Source: Streptococcus sp. 121
Lineage (GTDB): Bacteria > Bacillota > Bacilli > Lactobacillales > Streptococcaceae
DNA length: 44,207 nucleotides
Direction: 5' to 3'
NCBI RefSeq assembly: GCF_016458205.1
Contig: NZ_JAEMED010000014.1
Span: 1 to 44,207 of the forward strand
Below the pieces are notes generated by a model. The model did no database searches. It was not told the origin of the DNA and saw only the letters and a list, made by a program, of their open reading frames with translations. The position numbers and the translations under genes are program-made. Of the stretch, positions 18,056-27,970 are shown piece by piece (position 1 is the stretch's first letter; every line of letters starts with the position of its first letter).

Positions 18056-19842
18056 TCAATCCTCACTTTCTCTTCATCCGTCTCTAGCAGATACAGCCGT
18101 TTAGCCAATCGTTTGATTTTTCCACCCGTCACGCGCAGGTTCCTTCCTTTATTTTGACGAAAAAGAAAAGAAGAATTCCCTTGAACATGGTCCAACTTCA
18201 GTTCCAAAAAATCGCTTCCCTCCTCCACTTGGAGGGTCACGTTCAGGAATGCACCAACCTTGTCTGCAAAACGACCAGCTCCTACAAAATCCAAGTCCGG
18301 CACAGCTTTCTGCAAACCTTGCATGGAAGAGCGATAGGACTCCAGTAATTCCTCCCAGGTTTTCCCGTGACTTCGACGATTATCCAAAACATCATCTGGA
18401 TGGATAAATTGGCTATGAACCAAATGGGTATTAAGCTCTGAAAAGACTGCTAAACGATCAAAATCATCCCAGTCCATCCCTGAAACCAAACGCGGCAAAT
18501 TCAGTAAATCATCCGATCCTAGATCAAACTCCTGGGCATAAGCCCCGTCACCCGGAAAATAAGTAGAGGCAACCCCTTTTAAATCAGGTAGGGCAGTCGC
18601 CAGAACACTACGGCCCTCTCGACTCAAAATATTGGAAGGAGGAACATAAACCACTGGCTTTTGAGCTCCATAGTAAGTGGTAACCAGCTTTTCTAAGGTT
18701 TGGAGGGAATCGCGGATAGCCCATTCTTGACTCCAGGGAAGATAGTCCTTGGATCCCGAATGAATCTGCAAAGGTTGATGATTATAGCCATGATAGGCCA
18801 ACGCTCCCCCTTGTTTCAATAACATTCGCCCCAGCTCCAAGGTTCCAAGTTCAGGCAGAACCAAGGGAAAAGGGGAAGTGACCTGTTCTCCATAGCTAGC
18901 CACTATTGCTCCAGTATAAGTCAAGTCTAAGTCTTTTCCTAAAACCTGGATAGCTGGCCACCAAGTCTGAGTCACAAATTGATCAAAGTTCTCTTGTCGA
19001 TGTTTGGAGAGCTGAACCTTCTCCTGGTCACTGAAAGGAGCTGGAAAATCATCTAGGTAAACAATACCCGCATTTATGACAGGATAGAGGAAAATCGGGT
19101 CCATCAAGGACAAACCCAAACCATAAATTGCTCGATAAACTTTGTCATAAATCCCCAAATTCATGACGACTACTTGTCCTTTTCCCGCTTCCTTACTCCA
19201 AAGCAATGGTGTCTTCGTTTCAGTATCCCAGACAGGAACCCGACAAGAAGCATCTAAACTGACATCCCAAGCAGAATCAAAAGGATGCGATATCGCAAAA
19301 GGGCCAGAACCTCCAATCATCAGATCTTTCTCTAAACTGATAGATGAAACCACCTGATTTCCACTTATTCCAGGCTCAACCCCCAACCATCTTTGAAAAC
19401 TGGAATCCTCTTCACTAGCCTGAGGCATTCCAATATAGAGATGACCACCCGCCTCTACCCAAGCCTTTAAGGGTTGCTGAAGTTCTTCCTTTTGAAGCAA
19501 ATCTTCTCCTACATAATAAATGGTTTGATAATCCTCCAAGCTTTCTGGTAAAAATTCATGGGCCAGATCTACAGTCCGAGCTGATTTGCGAAAATCTTTG
19601 AGCAAGTGCTCCAGTTCCAACTGGGCTTCCAGGCTACTAGGATTCTTGGAATGATACAAAAGCAAGCCCTCCACCTTTCCCTGTTGCAAGCCCCGTCGAT
19701 CCTGAATCACTTCCGTTTTCACAAACGGATGCTGCCTGCTCCTTGGTAGAGCTTGATAGGACTGGGCACGATACATCAAAAAGAGGCACATACTGGCCAA
19801 AACCAAGAATAGCAGCTGCATTCCCCACCTAAGTTTCTTCAT
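18043..19842 (-). CDS. pelA: PelA-type extracellular polysaccharide deacetylase (DUF2194-like)
   Basis: A 599-residue exported protein: N-terminal signal anchor (residues about 8-23, LLFLVLASMCLFLMY), then an amidotransferase-like Rossmann segment (TIYYVGEDLL, GGHLYIGMPQ), then a metal-dependent deacetylase with YLDDFPAPFS (about residue 268), AYHGYNHQP (about 353) and HSQFIHPDDV (about 480), the expected Asp and His ligands. There is no N-terminal glycoside hydrolase domain, as in the Gram-positive PelA(DA) form. It would partly remove acetyl groups to make the polymer cationic. Overlaps its upstream neighbour by 14 bp and pelF by 13 bp. Confidence 0.82.
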   Translation of the reverse strand: MKKLRWGMQLLFLVLASMCLFLMYRAQSYQALPRSRQHPFVKTEVIQDRRGLQQGKVEGLLLYHSKNPSSLEAQLELEHLLKDFRKSARTVDLAHEFLPESLEDYQTIYYVGEDLLQKEELQQPLKAWVEAGGHLYIGMPQASEEDSSFQRWLGVEPGISGNQVVSSISLEKDLMIGGSGPFAISHPFDSAWDVSLDASCRVPVWDTETKTPLLWSKEAGKGQVVVMNLGIYDKVYRAIYGLGLSLMDPIFLYPVINAGIVYLDDFPAPFSDQEKVQLSKHRQENFDQFVTQTWWPAIQVLGKDLDLTYTGAIVASYGEQVTSPFPLVLPELGTLELGRMLLKQGGALAYHGYNHQPLQIHSGSKDYLPWSQEWAIRDSLQTLEKLVTTYYGAQKPVVYVPPSNILSREGRSVLATALPDLKGVASTYFPGDGAYAQEFDLGSDDLLNLPRLVSGMDWDDFDRLAVFSELNTHLVHSQFIHPDDVLDNRRSHGKTWEELLESYRSSMQGLQKAVPDLDFVGAGRFADKVGAFLNVTLQVEEGSDFLELKLDHVQGNSSFLFRQNKGRNLRVTGGKIKRLAKRLYLLETDEEKVRIEWDR

Positions 19843-20140
19843 CTAACTCCTCCAATCCTGCTAAAAATCCCGATATTTTATAAAATTCAATTAATTCTTG
19901 GTAAACAGAAGTCCCTCCTTTCCCTGCTTCTTCCAGCTGTAGCAACTCGCATTCTAACTGGTAATGCATACTAGCCAAAAAAATGGCCAACTCTTGTCCC
20001 AAATCAGCTGGTAAATCTTCCCATTGCTCGCGTAAGTAACAGACGTAGACCCTCGCCTCCTGTGTTGGAGTTTGCTTCAAAAGGAAACTACGCTCCTGCT
20101 CATTCGCTTGCTCCCAGGCCTGCCATTTCTTCTGTTCCAT
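19829..20140 (-). CDS. Small soluble helical protein, first gene of the Pel-like operon
   Basis: 103 residues, highly charged and predicted helical (QARVYVCYLREQWEDLPADL, CELLQLEEAGKGG), with no membrane segment. In Bacillus-type Pel operons the gene before PelA(DA) encodes PelE, a membrane TPR protein; this could be a reduced PelE equivalent, but I see no clear TPR motif and do not claim homology. The ATG at 20140 follows AAGGAGGTGCAG ideally; the GTG six bases upstream lies inside that ribosome site. It overlaps the deacetylase gene by 14 bp. Confidence 0.7.
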   Translation of the reverse strand: MEQKKWQAWEQANEQERSFLLKQTPTQEARVYVCYLREQWEDLPADLGQELAIFLASMHYQLECELLQLEEAGKGGTSVYQELIEFYKISGFLAGLEELDEET

Positions 20141-20253
20141 CTGCACCTCCTTCTATCTTTCCATTCGTGTTTTGTGTTCAAAAGTAGCTATAAGTTTTTC
20201 TTAAGCTGGAAGGAAGATAATGTTTTTAAAAAGGTTACAACAAGGAGGTCCCT

Positions 20254-20910
20254 ATGTTTACAAATCTCAACTGGAAGAATTCCGCACGCCCTCTTGAAGC
20301 GACTTGCTGGCTGCTCATCTTTTATGGCAGCAACACCTTAGCCATGAACTACCTCCCCTTCTCGCCACTCTTAGCTTCCTGGTCCTGGCCCTATGCTACG
20401 GATATAGTATTGACCTTTGTGGACCTTGTCAGTTTAGGGGGGCTGCTCTGGATTCTCAAAATTCGAGGAATGGGACTCTCTAATTCACAACTAGCCTCAG
20501 ATCGAAAACAAAAAGTACTCTACAGCCTCCTCACCTTCCTGGTCATCTACGCCAGCGACAAACTCTATAGCCACTTCTTCCCCATTCCCCCTTTGGAAAC
20601 CCAAGGCTGGGGAAGTTTTCTTGCTCAATTCAGCCTAGCGGTCATCTCCGGCCCCATCTTTGAAGAAGTGCTCTTTCGAGGTCTATTACTGCGTTATGTT
20701 TTCCCTAAACAACCAATTTTCGGACTAATCGTCTCCAGTTTTGTCTTTGTCCTCATCCACCCCATCTCTGATTTAAGCGCCTTTTGGTTCTATGGGCTTC
20801 CAGGACTGGCTTTAGGAATGCTTTATGGAAAAACAAAAGATATCCGTCTCCCTATTGCGGTTCACATGGCCCTAAACCTGCTTTCTCATATCCAAATCCA
20901 TTTCTTTTAA
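20254..20910 (+). CDS. CPBP-family intramembrane metalloprotease (CAAX protease-like)
   Basis: A 218-residue protein with six or more membrane segments. The Abi/CPBP motifs are present: SGPIFEEVLFRGLL (EExxxR), FVLIHPISD (FxxxH) and AVHMALNLL (HxxxN). Related streptococcal and lactic acid bacterial proteins are linked to bacteriocin immunity or membrane-protein processing. It starts after aaggaggtccct, divergent from the Pel-like operon with about 110 bp between; no confident promoter seen for either direction. Confidence 0.85.
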   Translation: MFTNLNWKNSARPLEATCWLLIFYGSNTLAMNYLPFSPLLASWSWPYATDIVLTFVDLVSLGGLLWILKIRGMGLSNSQLASDRKQKVLYSLLTFLVIYASDKLYSHFFPIPPLETQGWGSFLAQFSLAVISGPIFEEVLFRGLLLRYVFPKQPIFGLIVSSFVFVLIHPISDLSAFWFYGLPGLALGMLYGKTKDIRLPIAVHMALNLLSHIQIHFF

Positions 20911-20978
20911 AGACTTCCCCCTTTTTGTTAGCATTTCTAGGATAAAAGGGATAGACTAGTCATAAGGAGTAACTGATC

Positions 20979-21179
20979 ATGAGAAGATTTGGACGAACCT
21001 ATTTTATGCTTTTAAGAATTCTAGTCTATAGCAGTCTTTTTTTCAGTCATTGGGGACTGGCCATAGACTTTCAGGCTGTGTTTTACCTGATTGCTAGCCT
21101 CTGCCTTCTATTCGATATCTGGGAAAGTTATCGGGCTTGGGAAAATCGTGGAAAACACCGCACGAAAAAGCCTAACTAA
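20979..21179 (+). CDS. Mini membrane protein, copy A
   Basis: 66 residues: a basic N-terminus (MRRFGRTYF), two hydrophobic segments (LLRILVYSSLFF and FYLIASLCLLF), then FDIWESYRAWENRGK and a basic tail. Preceded by aaggag. It is paralogous to the 57-residue protein on the other side of def: both have [RK]xxxxFxxLR, two membrane helices and a [FY]DIW[ED]SYxxW signature. Function unknown; the length, spacing and shared motif argue it is a real gene. Confidence 0.7.
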   Translation: MRRFGRTYFMLLRILVYSSLFFSHWGLAIDFQAVFYLIASLCLLFDIWESYRAWENRGKHRTKKPN

Positions 21180-21208
21180 TTTTTTCAAAAAATAAAGGCC
21201 AATTGTGA

Positions 21209-21214
21209 TATAGT
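21209..21214 (+). promoter_or_regulatory. def promoter (-10, extended)
   Basis: TGATATAGT (extended -10, TATAGT at 21209) lies 27 bp before the def start; the upstream -35 region is AT-rich and poorly matched. Confidence 0.5.
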
Positions 21215-21240
21215 AGAACGAGAAGAAAAAGGAGAATCGC

Positions 21241-21855
21241 ATGTCTGCAATTAAACGATTAACTCGTGCATCACACTTGATTGATATGGATGACATCATT
21301 CGCGACGGTCATCCCACCCTCCGCCTAAAAGCGGAGGAAGTAACCTTCCCACTCAGCGATGAAGAGATTATCCTGGGCGAAAAAATGCTTGGTTTTCTGA
21401 AAAATTCCCAAGATCCTGTCATGGCTGAAAAAATGGGCCTCCGTGGCGGTGTCGGATTAGCTGCACCTCAACTGGATATCAGCAAACGGATGATTGCTGT
21501 TCTAGTACCAAATCCCGAAACTGAAGATGGTGAGCCCCCTAAAGAAGCCTATAGTATGCGTGAAGTACTCTACAATCCTAAAATTGTCTCCCATTCCGTC
21601 CAACAAGCAGCCCTCAAAGAAGGCGAAGGCTGCCTATCTGTAGACGAAGACAAACCTGGATATGTAGTCCGCAACTCCCGCATCACAGTTGAGTATTTTG
21701 ATAAAAACGGAGAAAAACACCGCATCAAACTCAAAGGCTACAATTCCATTGTCGTCCAACATGAAATTGACCACATCAACGGAGTCATGTTTTACGACCG
21801 CATCAACATCCAAGAACCCTTCCGCATCGAAGATGGGGTTATTCTACTAGACTAA
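21241..21855 (+). CDS. def: Peptide deformylase
   Basis: A 204-residue metal enzyme removing formyl from the N-terminal methionine of new proteins. All three motifs are present: [16 protein letters not shown] and [12 protein letters not shown]. It has the type 2 Gram-positive length, with an insertion between motifs 1 and 2. Start follows aaggagaatcgc. Terminated by the hairpin overlapping its stop codon. Confidence 0.97.
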   Translation: MSAIKRLTRASHLIDMDDIIRDGHPTLRLKAEEVTFPLSDEEIILGEKMLGFLKNSQDPVMAEKMGLRGGVGLAAPQLDISKRMIAVLVPNPETEDGEPPKEAYSMREVLYNPKIVSHSVQQAALKEGEGCLSVDEDKPGYVVRNSRITVEYFDKNGEKHRIKLKGYNSIVVQHEIDHINGVMFYDRINIQEPFRIEDGVILLD

Positions 21856-21882
21856 AAAAACCTGCCGGCGGCAGGTTTTTTT
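21854..21882 (+). terminator. def terminator
   Basis: aaaaaaacctgcc-ggc-ggcaggttttttt, a compact perfect hairpin that includes the last bases of the stop codon. Confidence 0.92.
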
Positions 21883-21941
21883 CGATGGAAGATGGAAGCA
21901 AAAATCACAAATCTAGAACTATTTTAAATACGGAGAGGACT

Positions 21942-22115
21942 ATGAAAAAATACCAGTACAAACTCTTTCTAGCCTTGCGCTTAATGATCTACTTCAGTTT
22001 CTTTCTAAGCCGCCTTACACACCTCTCTCCCCAAATCCTCCTCAACACCCTCGTCAGCTTCTGCCTTATTTATGATATTTGGGATTCTTATCAAAACTGG
22101 CGAAAGCTGAAATAA
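21942..22115 (+). CDS. Mini membrane protein, copy B
   Basis: 57 residues: MKKYQYKLFLALRLMIYFSF, a second hydrophobic segment (ILLNTLVSFCLIY), then YDIWDSYQNWRKLK. The ATG at 21942 follows ggagagg; a longer frame back to 21885 overlaps the def terminator and is unlikely. Same plan as copy A before def, so the pair arose by duplication or by insertion of def between them. Followed by a terminator-like hairpin. Function unknown. Confidence 0.7.
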   Translation: MKKYQYKLFLALRLMIYFSFFLSRLTHLSPQILLNTLVSFCLIYDIWDSYQNWRKLK

Positions 22116-22120
22116 AAAGT

Positions 22121-22157
22121 AAAAACAAGCATGTTTCTTGATTGCATGCTGGTTTTT
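22121..22157. terminator. Terminator after mini membrane protein B
   Basis: Stem of aaaaacaagcatg and catgctggttttt around an 11-base loop, ending in a T run on the plus strand and A-rich on the other side. Confidence 0.75.
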
Positions 22158-22209
22158 GTCAATTATCGAAATTAATAAGTATTCAGAATTTTATCCGCCT
22201 GTTTTTCGA

Positions 22210-22243
22210 ATAAAAAGAAAAGACCTGCTCCTAAGAGCAAGTC
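22210..22243 (-). terminator. fba terminator
   Basis: Minus-strand gacttgctc-ttag-gagcaggtc followed by ttttcttttt, right after the fba stop. Confidence 0.88.
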
Positions 22244-22257
22244 CCTTCATGATTCGA

Positions 22258-23139
22258 TTAAGCTTTGTTAGCTGAACCAAATACGTCGATACGATCTTCA
22301 ACTGCACCTTGAACAGCTTTAATACCGTCTGCCAAGAATTTACGTGGGTCGAAGAGTTTTTTCTTATCGTACTCAACTTCGTTTGCATCATAGTTACGTG
22401 CAAATTCACGAGTAGCATTTGAGAAAGCGATTTGAGATTCAGTATTCACGTTGATTTTTGCAACACCAAGTTTGATAGCTGCAACAACTTGATCATCAGG
22501 AATACCTGAACCACCGTGAAGAACGATTGGGAAACCTGGAACAGCTTCTGCCAATTTTTCTAGGTGATCCAATGCAAGACCTTCCCAGTTTTCTGGGTAT
22601 GGACCGTGGATGTTACCGATACCAGCTGCCAAGAAGTCGATACCAGTTTCAACCATAGCTTTAGCATCTTCGATTGGTGCCAATTCACCTTTACCGATGA
22701 TACCATCTTCTTCACCACCAATAGTTCCAACTTCTGCCTCTACAGAGATCCCTTTAGCGTGAGCCAATTTAACAACTTCACGAGCTTTTTCAAGGTTTTC
22801 TTCGATTGGAAGGTGTGAACCGTCGAACATTACAGAAGTGTAACCAACTTCGATACACTCAAGAACGTCTTCGTAGTGACCATGGTCAAGGTGGATTGCA
22901 ACTGGAACAGTGATTCCCATTGACTCAACAAGATTTTCAATCATGTTTTTAGCCAATTTGTAACCACCCATGTATTTTGCTGCTCCCATTGATGTTTGAA
23001 TCAATACTGGAGCTTGTTTTGCTTCCGCTGCACGCAAGATAGCTTGAGTCCACTCAAGGTTGTTTGTATTAAAACCACCAACTGCGTAACCATTATCGCG
23101 AGCTGCTTGAACAAATTTTTCTGCTGAAACGATTGCCAT
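22258..23139 (-). CDS. fba: Class II fructose-1,6-bisphosphate aldolase
   Basis: A 293-residue zinc-dependent aldolase of glycolysis. HLDHGHYED contains metal ligands and LHGGSGIPDD the phosphate-binding loop. The ATG at 23139 follows agaggagg and begins AIVSAEKFVQAARDNGY as in other streptococci; the in-frame start 13 codons upstream is ignored. A TGATAAAAT extended -10 (23189-23194) supplies the promoter. Monocistronic and highly expressed judging by codon use. Confidence 0.97.
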   Translation of the reverse strand: MAIVSAEKFVQAARDNGYAVGGFNTNNLEWTQAILRAAEAKQAPVLIQTSMGAAKYMGGYKLAKNMIENLVESMGITVPVAIHLDHGHYEDVLECIEVGYTSVMFDGSHLPIEENLEKAREVVKLAHAKGISVEAEVGTIGGEEDGIIGKGELAPIEDAKAMVETGIDFLAAGIGNIHGPYPENWEGLALDHLEKLAEAVPGFPIVLHGGSGIPDDQVVAAIKLGVAKINVNTESQIAFSNATREFARNYDANEVEYDKKKLFDPRKFLADGIKAVQGAVEDRIDVFGSANKA

Positions 23140-23240
23140 GTAAACGGCCTCCTCTAATTTTTTTGGGGAAATTCCCAATACATTGTTTATTTTATCACGT
23201 TTACTGCCAAAATTCTAGCCCTATTCGTATTTTGCAATGA

Positions 23241-23264
23241 AAAAAAGCTAACCTTTCGGCTAGC
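23241..23264 (-). terminator. tRNA-Leu terminator
   Basis: Minus-strand hairpin agctagccgaaaggttagct followed by a run of T, directly after the tRNA. Confidence 0.85.
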
Positions 23265-23269
23265 TACTT

Positions 23270-23355
23270 TGCGGAGAGAGGGACTTGAACCCTCACGACC
23301 TAAAGCGGTCACAGGATCCTTAGTCCTGCGCGTCTGCCAATTCCGCCATCCCCGC
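23270..23355 (-). tRNA. tRNA-Leu (AAG)
   Basis: Folds as a class II tRNA with a long variable arm. Acceptor GCGGGGA pairs with TCTCCGC; D region GGCGGAATTGGCAGACGC; anticodon stem CAGGA/TCCTG with loop CTAAGGA, giving anticodon AAG; T arm GAGGGTTCAAGTCCCTC. No CCA is encoded in the genomic copy. It lies between fba and ilvE, with its own terminator. Confidence 0.93.
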
Positions 23356-23416
23356 TTGAATACTTAATTAGTATACCAGTCTGGAGATAGCTTGTCAATT
23401 GTTTTTTGAAAAAAAT

Positions 23417-24454
23417 TTAGGAAATTTCTACTTTTTGAATCCAGCCTTCTGGTGCCGGACGGTCCCCATATTGTATCCCAACCAACTCATCGTAAAGGGC
23501 AGATACTTTTGGACCTGCTTGATCCCCTTCCGTAAAGCGATAGACTGTTTCCCCGGCCGTAATACTTCCGATCGGAGTGATAACCGCTGCTGTACCACAA
23601 GCCCCAGCCTCAACAAACTGATCCAAGCGATCAACGTAGACGTCTCCTTCTTCCACGGTCATTCCGAAACGATGTTCCGCCAAGTAAAGGATAGAATATT
23701 TGGTGATTGATGGCAAGATAGAAGGTGATTGAGGGGTGAGAAGATGATTGTCAGCTGTAATTCCAAAGAAGTTAGCAGCTCCTACCTCTTCAATCTTGGA
23801 ATGGGTTTCTGGATCTAGGTAGATAGCATCCGTATAGCCAGCCTCTTTGGCTAATTTTCCTGGTTGAAGACTAGCTGCATAGTTTCCGGCTACTTTTTGA
23901 GATCCGGTTCCACGAGGCGCAGCACGGTCATAATCACTAATCACAAAGTTCCCCGGTTGCAAACCACCCTTAAAATAAGCTCCCACTGGCATGACAAAGA
24001 TAGAGAAGATATACTCGCTGGCTGGAGCAACCCCAATACCATCACCAACCCCGAACATGACAGGGCGAATGTAAAGGGAAGCTCCCTTGCCGTAGGGTGG
24101 TACCCAGTCTGAGTTGGCTGCCACAACCTGGTGGACCGCTTGAACAAATTTGTCTTCTGGAAATGCCGGCATCAGCACCTTCTCAGCTGAGCGGTTCAAT
24201 CGCTTGGCATTTTGATCGGGACGAAAGAGTTGGATGGACCCATCTTTGGTGCGATAGGCCTTTAACCCTTCGAAGCAAGTTTGGCCGTAATGCAATACAT
24301 TAGAAGCTTCACTGATGGTCACCATTTTATCCGTTTCAATTCCACCTTCAGACCAGGCACCATCTTTATAATAAGCGCGATAGCGTTTTCCCGTATCGAT
24401 ATAGGCGAAGCCAAGATTATCCCAATCCATTGTTTCTGGTGTTAATTTTGTCAT
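23417..24454 (-). CDS. ilvE: Branched-chain amino acid aminotransferase
   Basis: A 345-residue fold-type IV PLP enzyme interconverting Leu/Ile/Val and their 2-keto acids. GSQKVAGNYAAS holds the PLP lysine; EVGAANFFGI and GACGTAAVITPIG are cofactor-phosphate loops of the family. It lies 13 bp after an EIIC-like gene and shares its promoter with a CodY box. In many streptococci ilvE instead follows parC, so this pairing is unusual. Confidence 0.95.
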   Translation of the reverse strand: MTKLTPETMDWDNLGFAYIDTGKRYRAYYKDGAWSEGGIETDKMVTISEASNVLHYGQTCFEGLKAYRTKDGSIQLFRPDQNAKRLNRSAEKVLMPAFPEDKFVQAVHQVVAANSDWVPPYGKGASLYIRPVMFGVGDGIGVAPASEYIFSIFVMPVGAYFKGGLQPGNFVISDYDRAAPRGTGSQKVAGNYAASLQPGKLAKEAGYTDAIYLDPETHSKIEEVGAANFFGITADNHLLTPQSPSILPSITKYSILYLAEHRFGMTVEEGDVYVDRLDQFVEAGACGTAAVITPIGSITAGETVYRFTEGDQAGPKVSALYDELVGIQYGDRPAPEGWIQKVEIS

Positions 24455-24467
24455 ATTCTCTCTCCTA

Positions 24468-25526
24468 TTAACGTGTTACTTCAAATTTAAAGATTTCAGG
24501 TGAGTACAATTTCAATACCTTTGTAAATAGCCAGTGAAGTGCATAGGCACTTGCAAAAGGAACCACAATCCAAACCACAAGCATCATCGGCAAACCAAGG
24601 CTTGGTAAGGATGCGATAGGACCGATAAGGCCAACAAGTCCAAAACCACCGGATGCGGGAGTTCCAGTTACATTCACGAGGGCAACCGGGATGGCGCTAA
24701 CCACCGCATTGGCCAAAAAGGCGACGGCCATGATTGGGCGACGGAAGAAGTTGGGCATCATCATCTTCATGGAGCCAAGAGCAATCGCCAGGGTAACACC
24801 AGGACGATTGACTTTCCAAGAGGAAACAACTAGGACTGCTGTTGTAGCGGCAACCCCCATGGCAGAGGCGCCAGCTGCCACTCCATCCAGACCAATAGCC
24901 AAAGAAAGGGCTACAGTCGAAAGTGGAGAGACAATAAAGAGGGAAAAGGACATGCCAATCAAGATACTCATTGGCAGAGGTGCCAACTCAGTAAAGCCAT
25001 TGACCAATTGACCAGCTGCTTGGGTAACTGCGCTCACATAGGGAAGCGTCAAAACACCTACAAAACCGGCTCCTAGACCAACCAGGATCGGAAGGAGAAT
25101 CAGCGTTAAGGAACCCAAACGATTCCCAAGCGCCCGAATGAACAAGACAGCAACTGCTGCAGTCAGCATGGTATTCAACATATCCCCAACACCTACCAAC
25201 TGGGTAGTAGCAACACCATCAACTGGCACTACCCGCCAAGCTCCAGAGCCAAGAAAAGCTGCGCCACCCACGGTTACCGCCTGCATGGGGTTCATCTGAA
25301 ACTGTAAGGCAATCAAAACACCTGCCATTAAAGGCAAGCCATACTGGAAAACACGGGCAGCTGCTGCTAGCGGTTCCAGGGCGGTCCAACCACTGCCAAT
25401 TAAATATTTGAAAATTTCACTAAGAACGGCATTGGGAATGAGGGCCACGATAACAGCCAAGGCTGTACCCGTTAATACGGCATTAATAAATGCCCAGCCA
25501 GTCATAGGTTGTTTCGATTCTGTCAT
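24468..25526 (-). CDS. EIIC-like membrane transporter (PTS_EIIC_2 type)
   Basis: A 352-residue protein with 8-10 membrane segments, glycine- and alanine-rich, including AVTVGGAAFLGSGAW and MPNFFRRPIMAVAFLANAV, in the style of the PTS_EIIC_2 family. There is no IIA or IIB gene nearby and no phosphorylatable domain in it. Its co-transcription with ilvE under a CodY box hints that its substrate is tied to branched-chain amino or keto acids rather than sugar; that is inference. Full length, intact, started after taggaggtcttt. Confidence 0.75.
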   Translation of the reverse strand: MTESKQPMTGWAFINAVLTGTALAVIVALIPNAVLSEIFKYLIGSGWTALEPLAAAARVFQYGLPLMAGVLIALQFQMNPMQAVTVGGAAFLGSGAWRVVPVDGVATTQLVGVGDMLNTMLTAAVAVLFIRALGNRLGSLTLILLPILVGLGAGFVGVLTLPYVSAVTQAAGQLVNGFTELAPLPMSILIGMSFSLFIVSPLSTVALSLAIGLDGVAAGASAMGVAATTAVLVVSSWKVNRPGVTLAIALGSMKMMMPNFFRRPIMAVAFLANAVVSAIPVALVNVTGTPASGGFGLVGLIGPIASLPSLGLPMMLVVWIVVPFASAYALHWLFTKVLKLYSPEIFKFEVTR

Positions 25527-25571
25527 AAAGACCTCCTACACATTTCAGAGAATTCTGAATATTTTTTATTT

Positions 25572-25600
25572 ATTTTAGTTAATTTCCAGAAAATTGGCAA
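25572..25600 (-). promoter_or_regulatory. EIIC-ilvE SigA promoter
   Basis: Minus-strand TTGCCA (25600-25595), 17-bp spacer, TAAAAT (25577-25572), about 45 bp before the EIIC start. The spacer is almost entirely filled by the CodY-box-like sequence. Confidence 0.75.
25581..25595 (-). promoter_or_regulatory. CodY box in the EIIC-ilvE promoter
   Basis: Minus-strand aattttctggaaatt matches the CodY consensus AATTTTCWGAAAATT at 14 of 15 positions. Lying between -35 and -10, it should let CodY loaded with branched-chain amino acids repress transcription. A weaker second match (aattttcaaaaaacc) is just upstream of the -35. ilvE is an established CodY target in streptococci. Confidence 0.75.
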
Positions 25601-25697
25601 GAGGTTTTTTGAAAATTTTTCCAAAAAATTAAAAATCAAGGTCCAGAAATACTTAAAAGAGGTCAGGATTCGCCTCCCAACCTCAGACATGCTTTAT

Positions 25698-26258
25698 TTA
25701 CTTAAAAGGGTCTCTTAATTGAAAACCACTTCCGGTCTGGTAAAATTGTCCGCCTGCTACATAGTGAACAGGGCGATTTTCTGGTTCGACCTGATCCAAG
25801 TGCCAGCGTCCATCATGAAAAACGGAATCATCAGCCCAAGCGGCTACAATTCGACCTAAGAATAAATCATAAATATCTTGGTTGCGCTGTTCTGGAATAA
25901 TTTCACAGACTACCCAGGCCAGGCAGTCTTCCAACAAGGGATATCCTTTTCCACTTGGATCAAAGAAAGACAACTGATCTACCTTCTCTTCATGAACATG
26001 ACGACTTTTGGCAAGGTCAACAATTAAATCAGCTTGGGAAGCGCGTGGAATTTGTAATACAAAGTAGCCACTTTCTTCCATAACTTTTCGAGTATAATTT
26101 TCAGAATCCATAACCAGACTTAAAATATCTGTATCAACGGTTCCGACCCAACCTGCAGGCATTATATTTTTATCAGTAGCAGTCGCACTGGACACAAAGG
26201 TTACAGACGACAGGGCTAAAATACGGTGTGCTTTTTCTAGGGGGACTTCCCGAATCAT
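25698..26258 (-). CDS. Flavin reductase-like FMN-binding protein
   Basis: A 186-residue protein of the flavin reductase-like split-barrel family (VTFVSSATATDKNIMPAGWVG, then LVMDSENYTRKVMEESGYFVLQ). Such proteins bind FMN and reduce it or another small substrate. The ATG at 26258 follows ttggag and begins IREVPLEKAHRIL; an in-frame start 13 codons earlier lies inside a hairpin. Downstream of pyrG. Specific substrate unknown. Confidence 0.8.
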   Translation of the reverse strand: MIREVPLEKAHRILALSSVTFVSSATATDKNIMPAGWVGTVDTDILSLVMDSENYTRKVMEESGYFVLQIPRASQADLIVDLAKSRHVHEEKVDQLSFFDPSGKGYPLLEDCLAWVVCEIIPEQRNQDIYDLFLGRIVAAWADDSVFHDGRWHLDQVEPENRPVHYVAGGQFYQTGSGFQLRDPFK

Positions 26259-26277
26259 ATTTTTATCTCCAATGTGG

Positions 26278-26306
26278 AAAGAACTGGCTGTATCCAACCA
26301 GTTCTT
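26278..26306 (-). terminator. Hairpin between pyrG and flavin reductase gene
   Basis: Minus-strand agaactggttggatacagccagttct pairs over 9 bp and is followed by ttcc; a modest terminator or attenuator after pyrG. Confidence 0.5.
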
Positions 26307-26335
26307 CCTCTATGATTTTTATTTTTAGTATTTTT

Positions 26336-27970
<1,635 letters not shown>

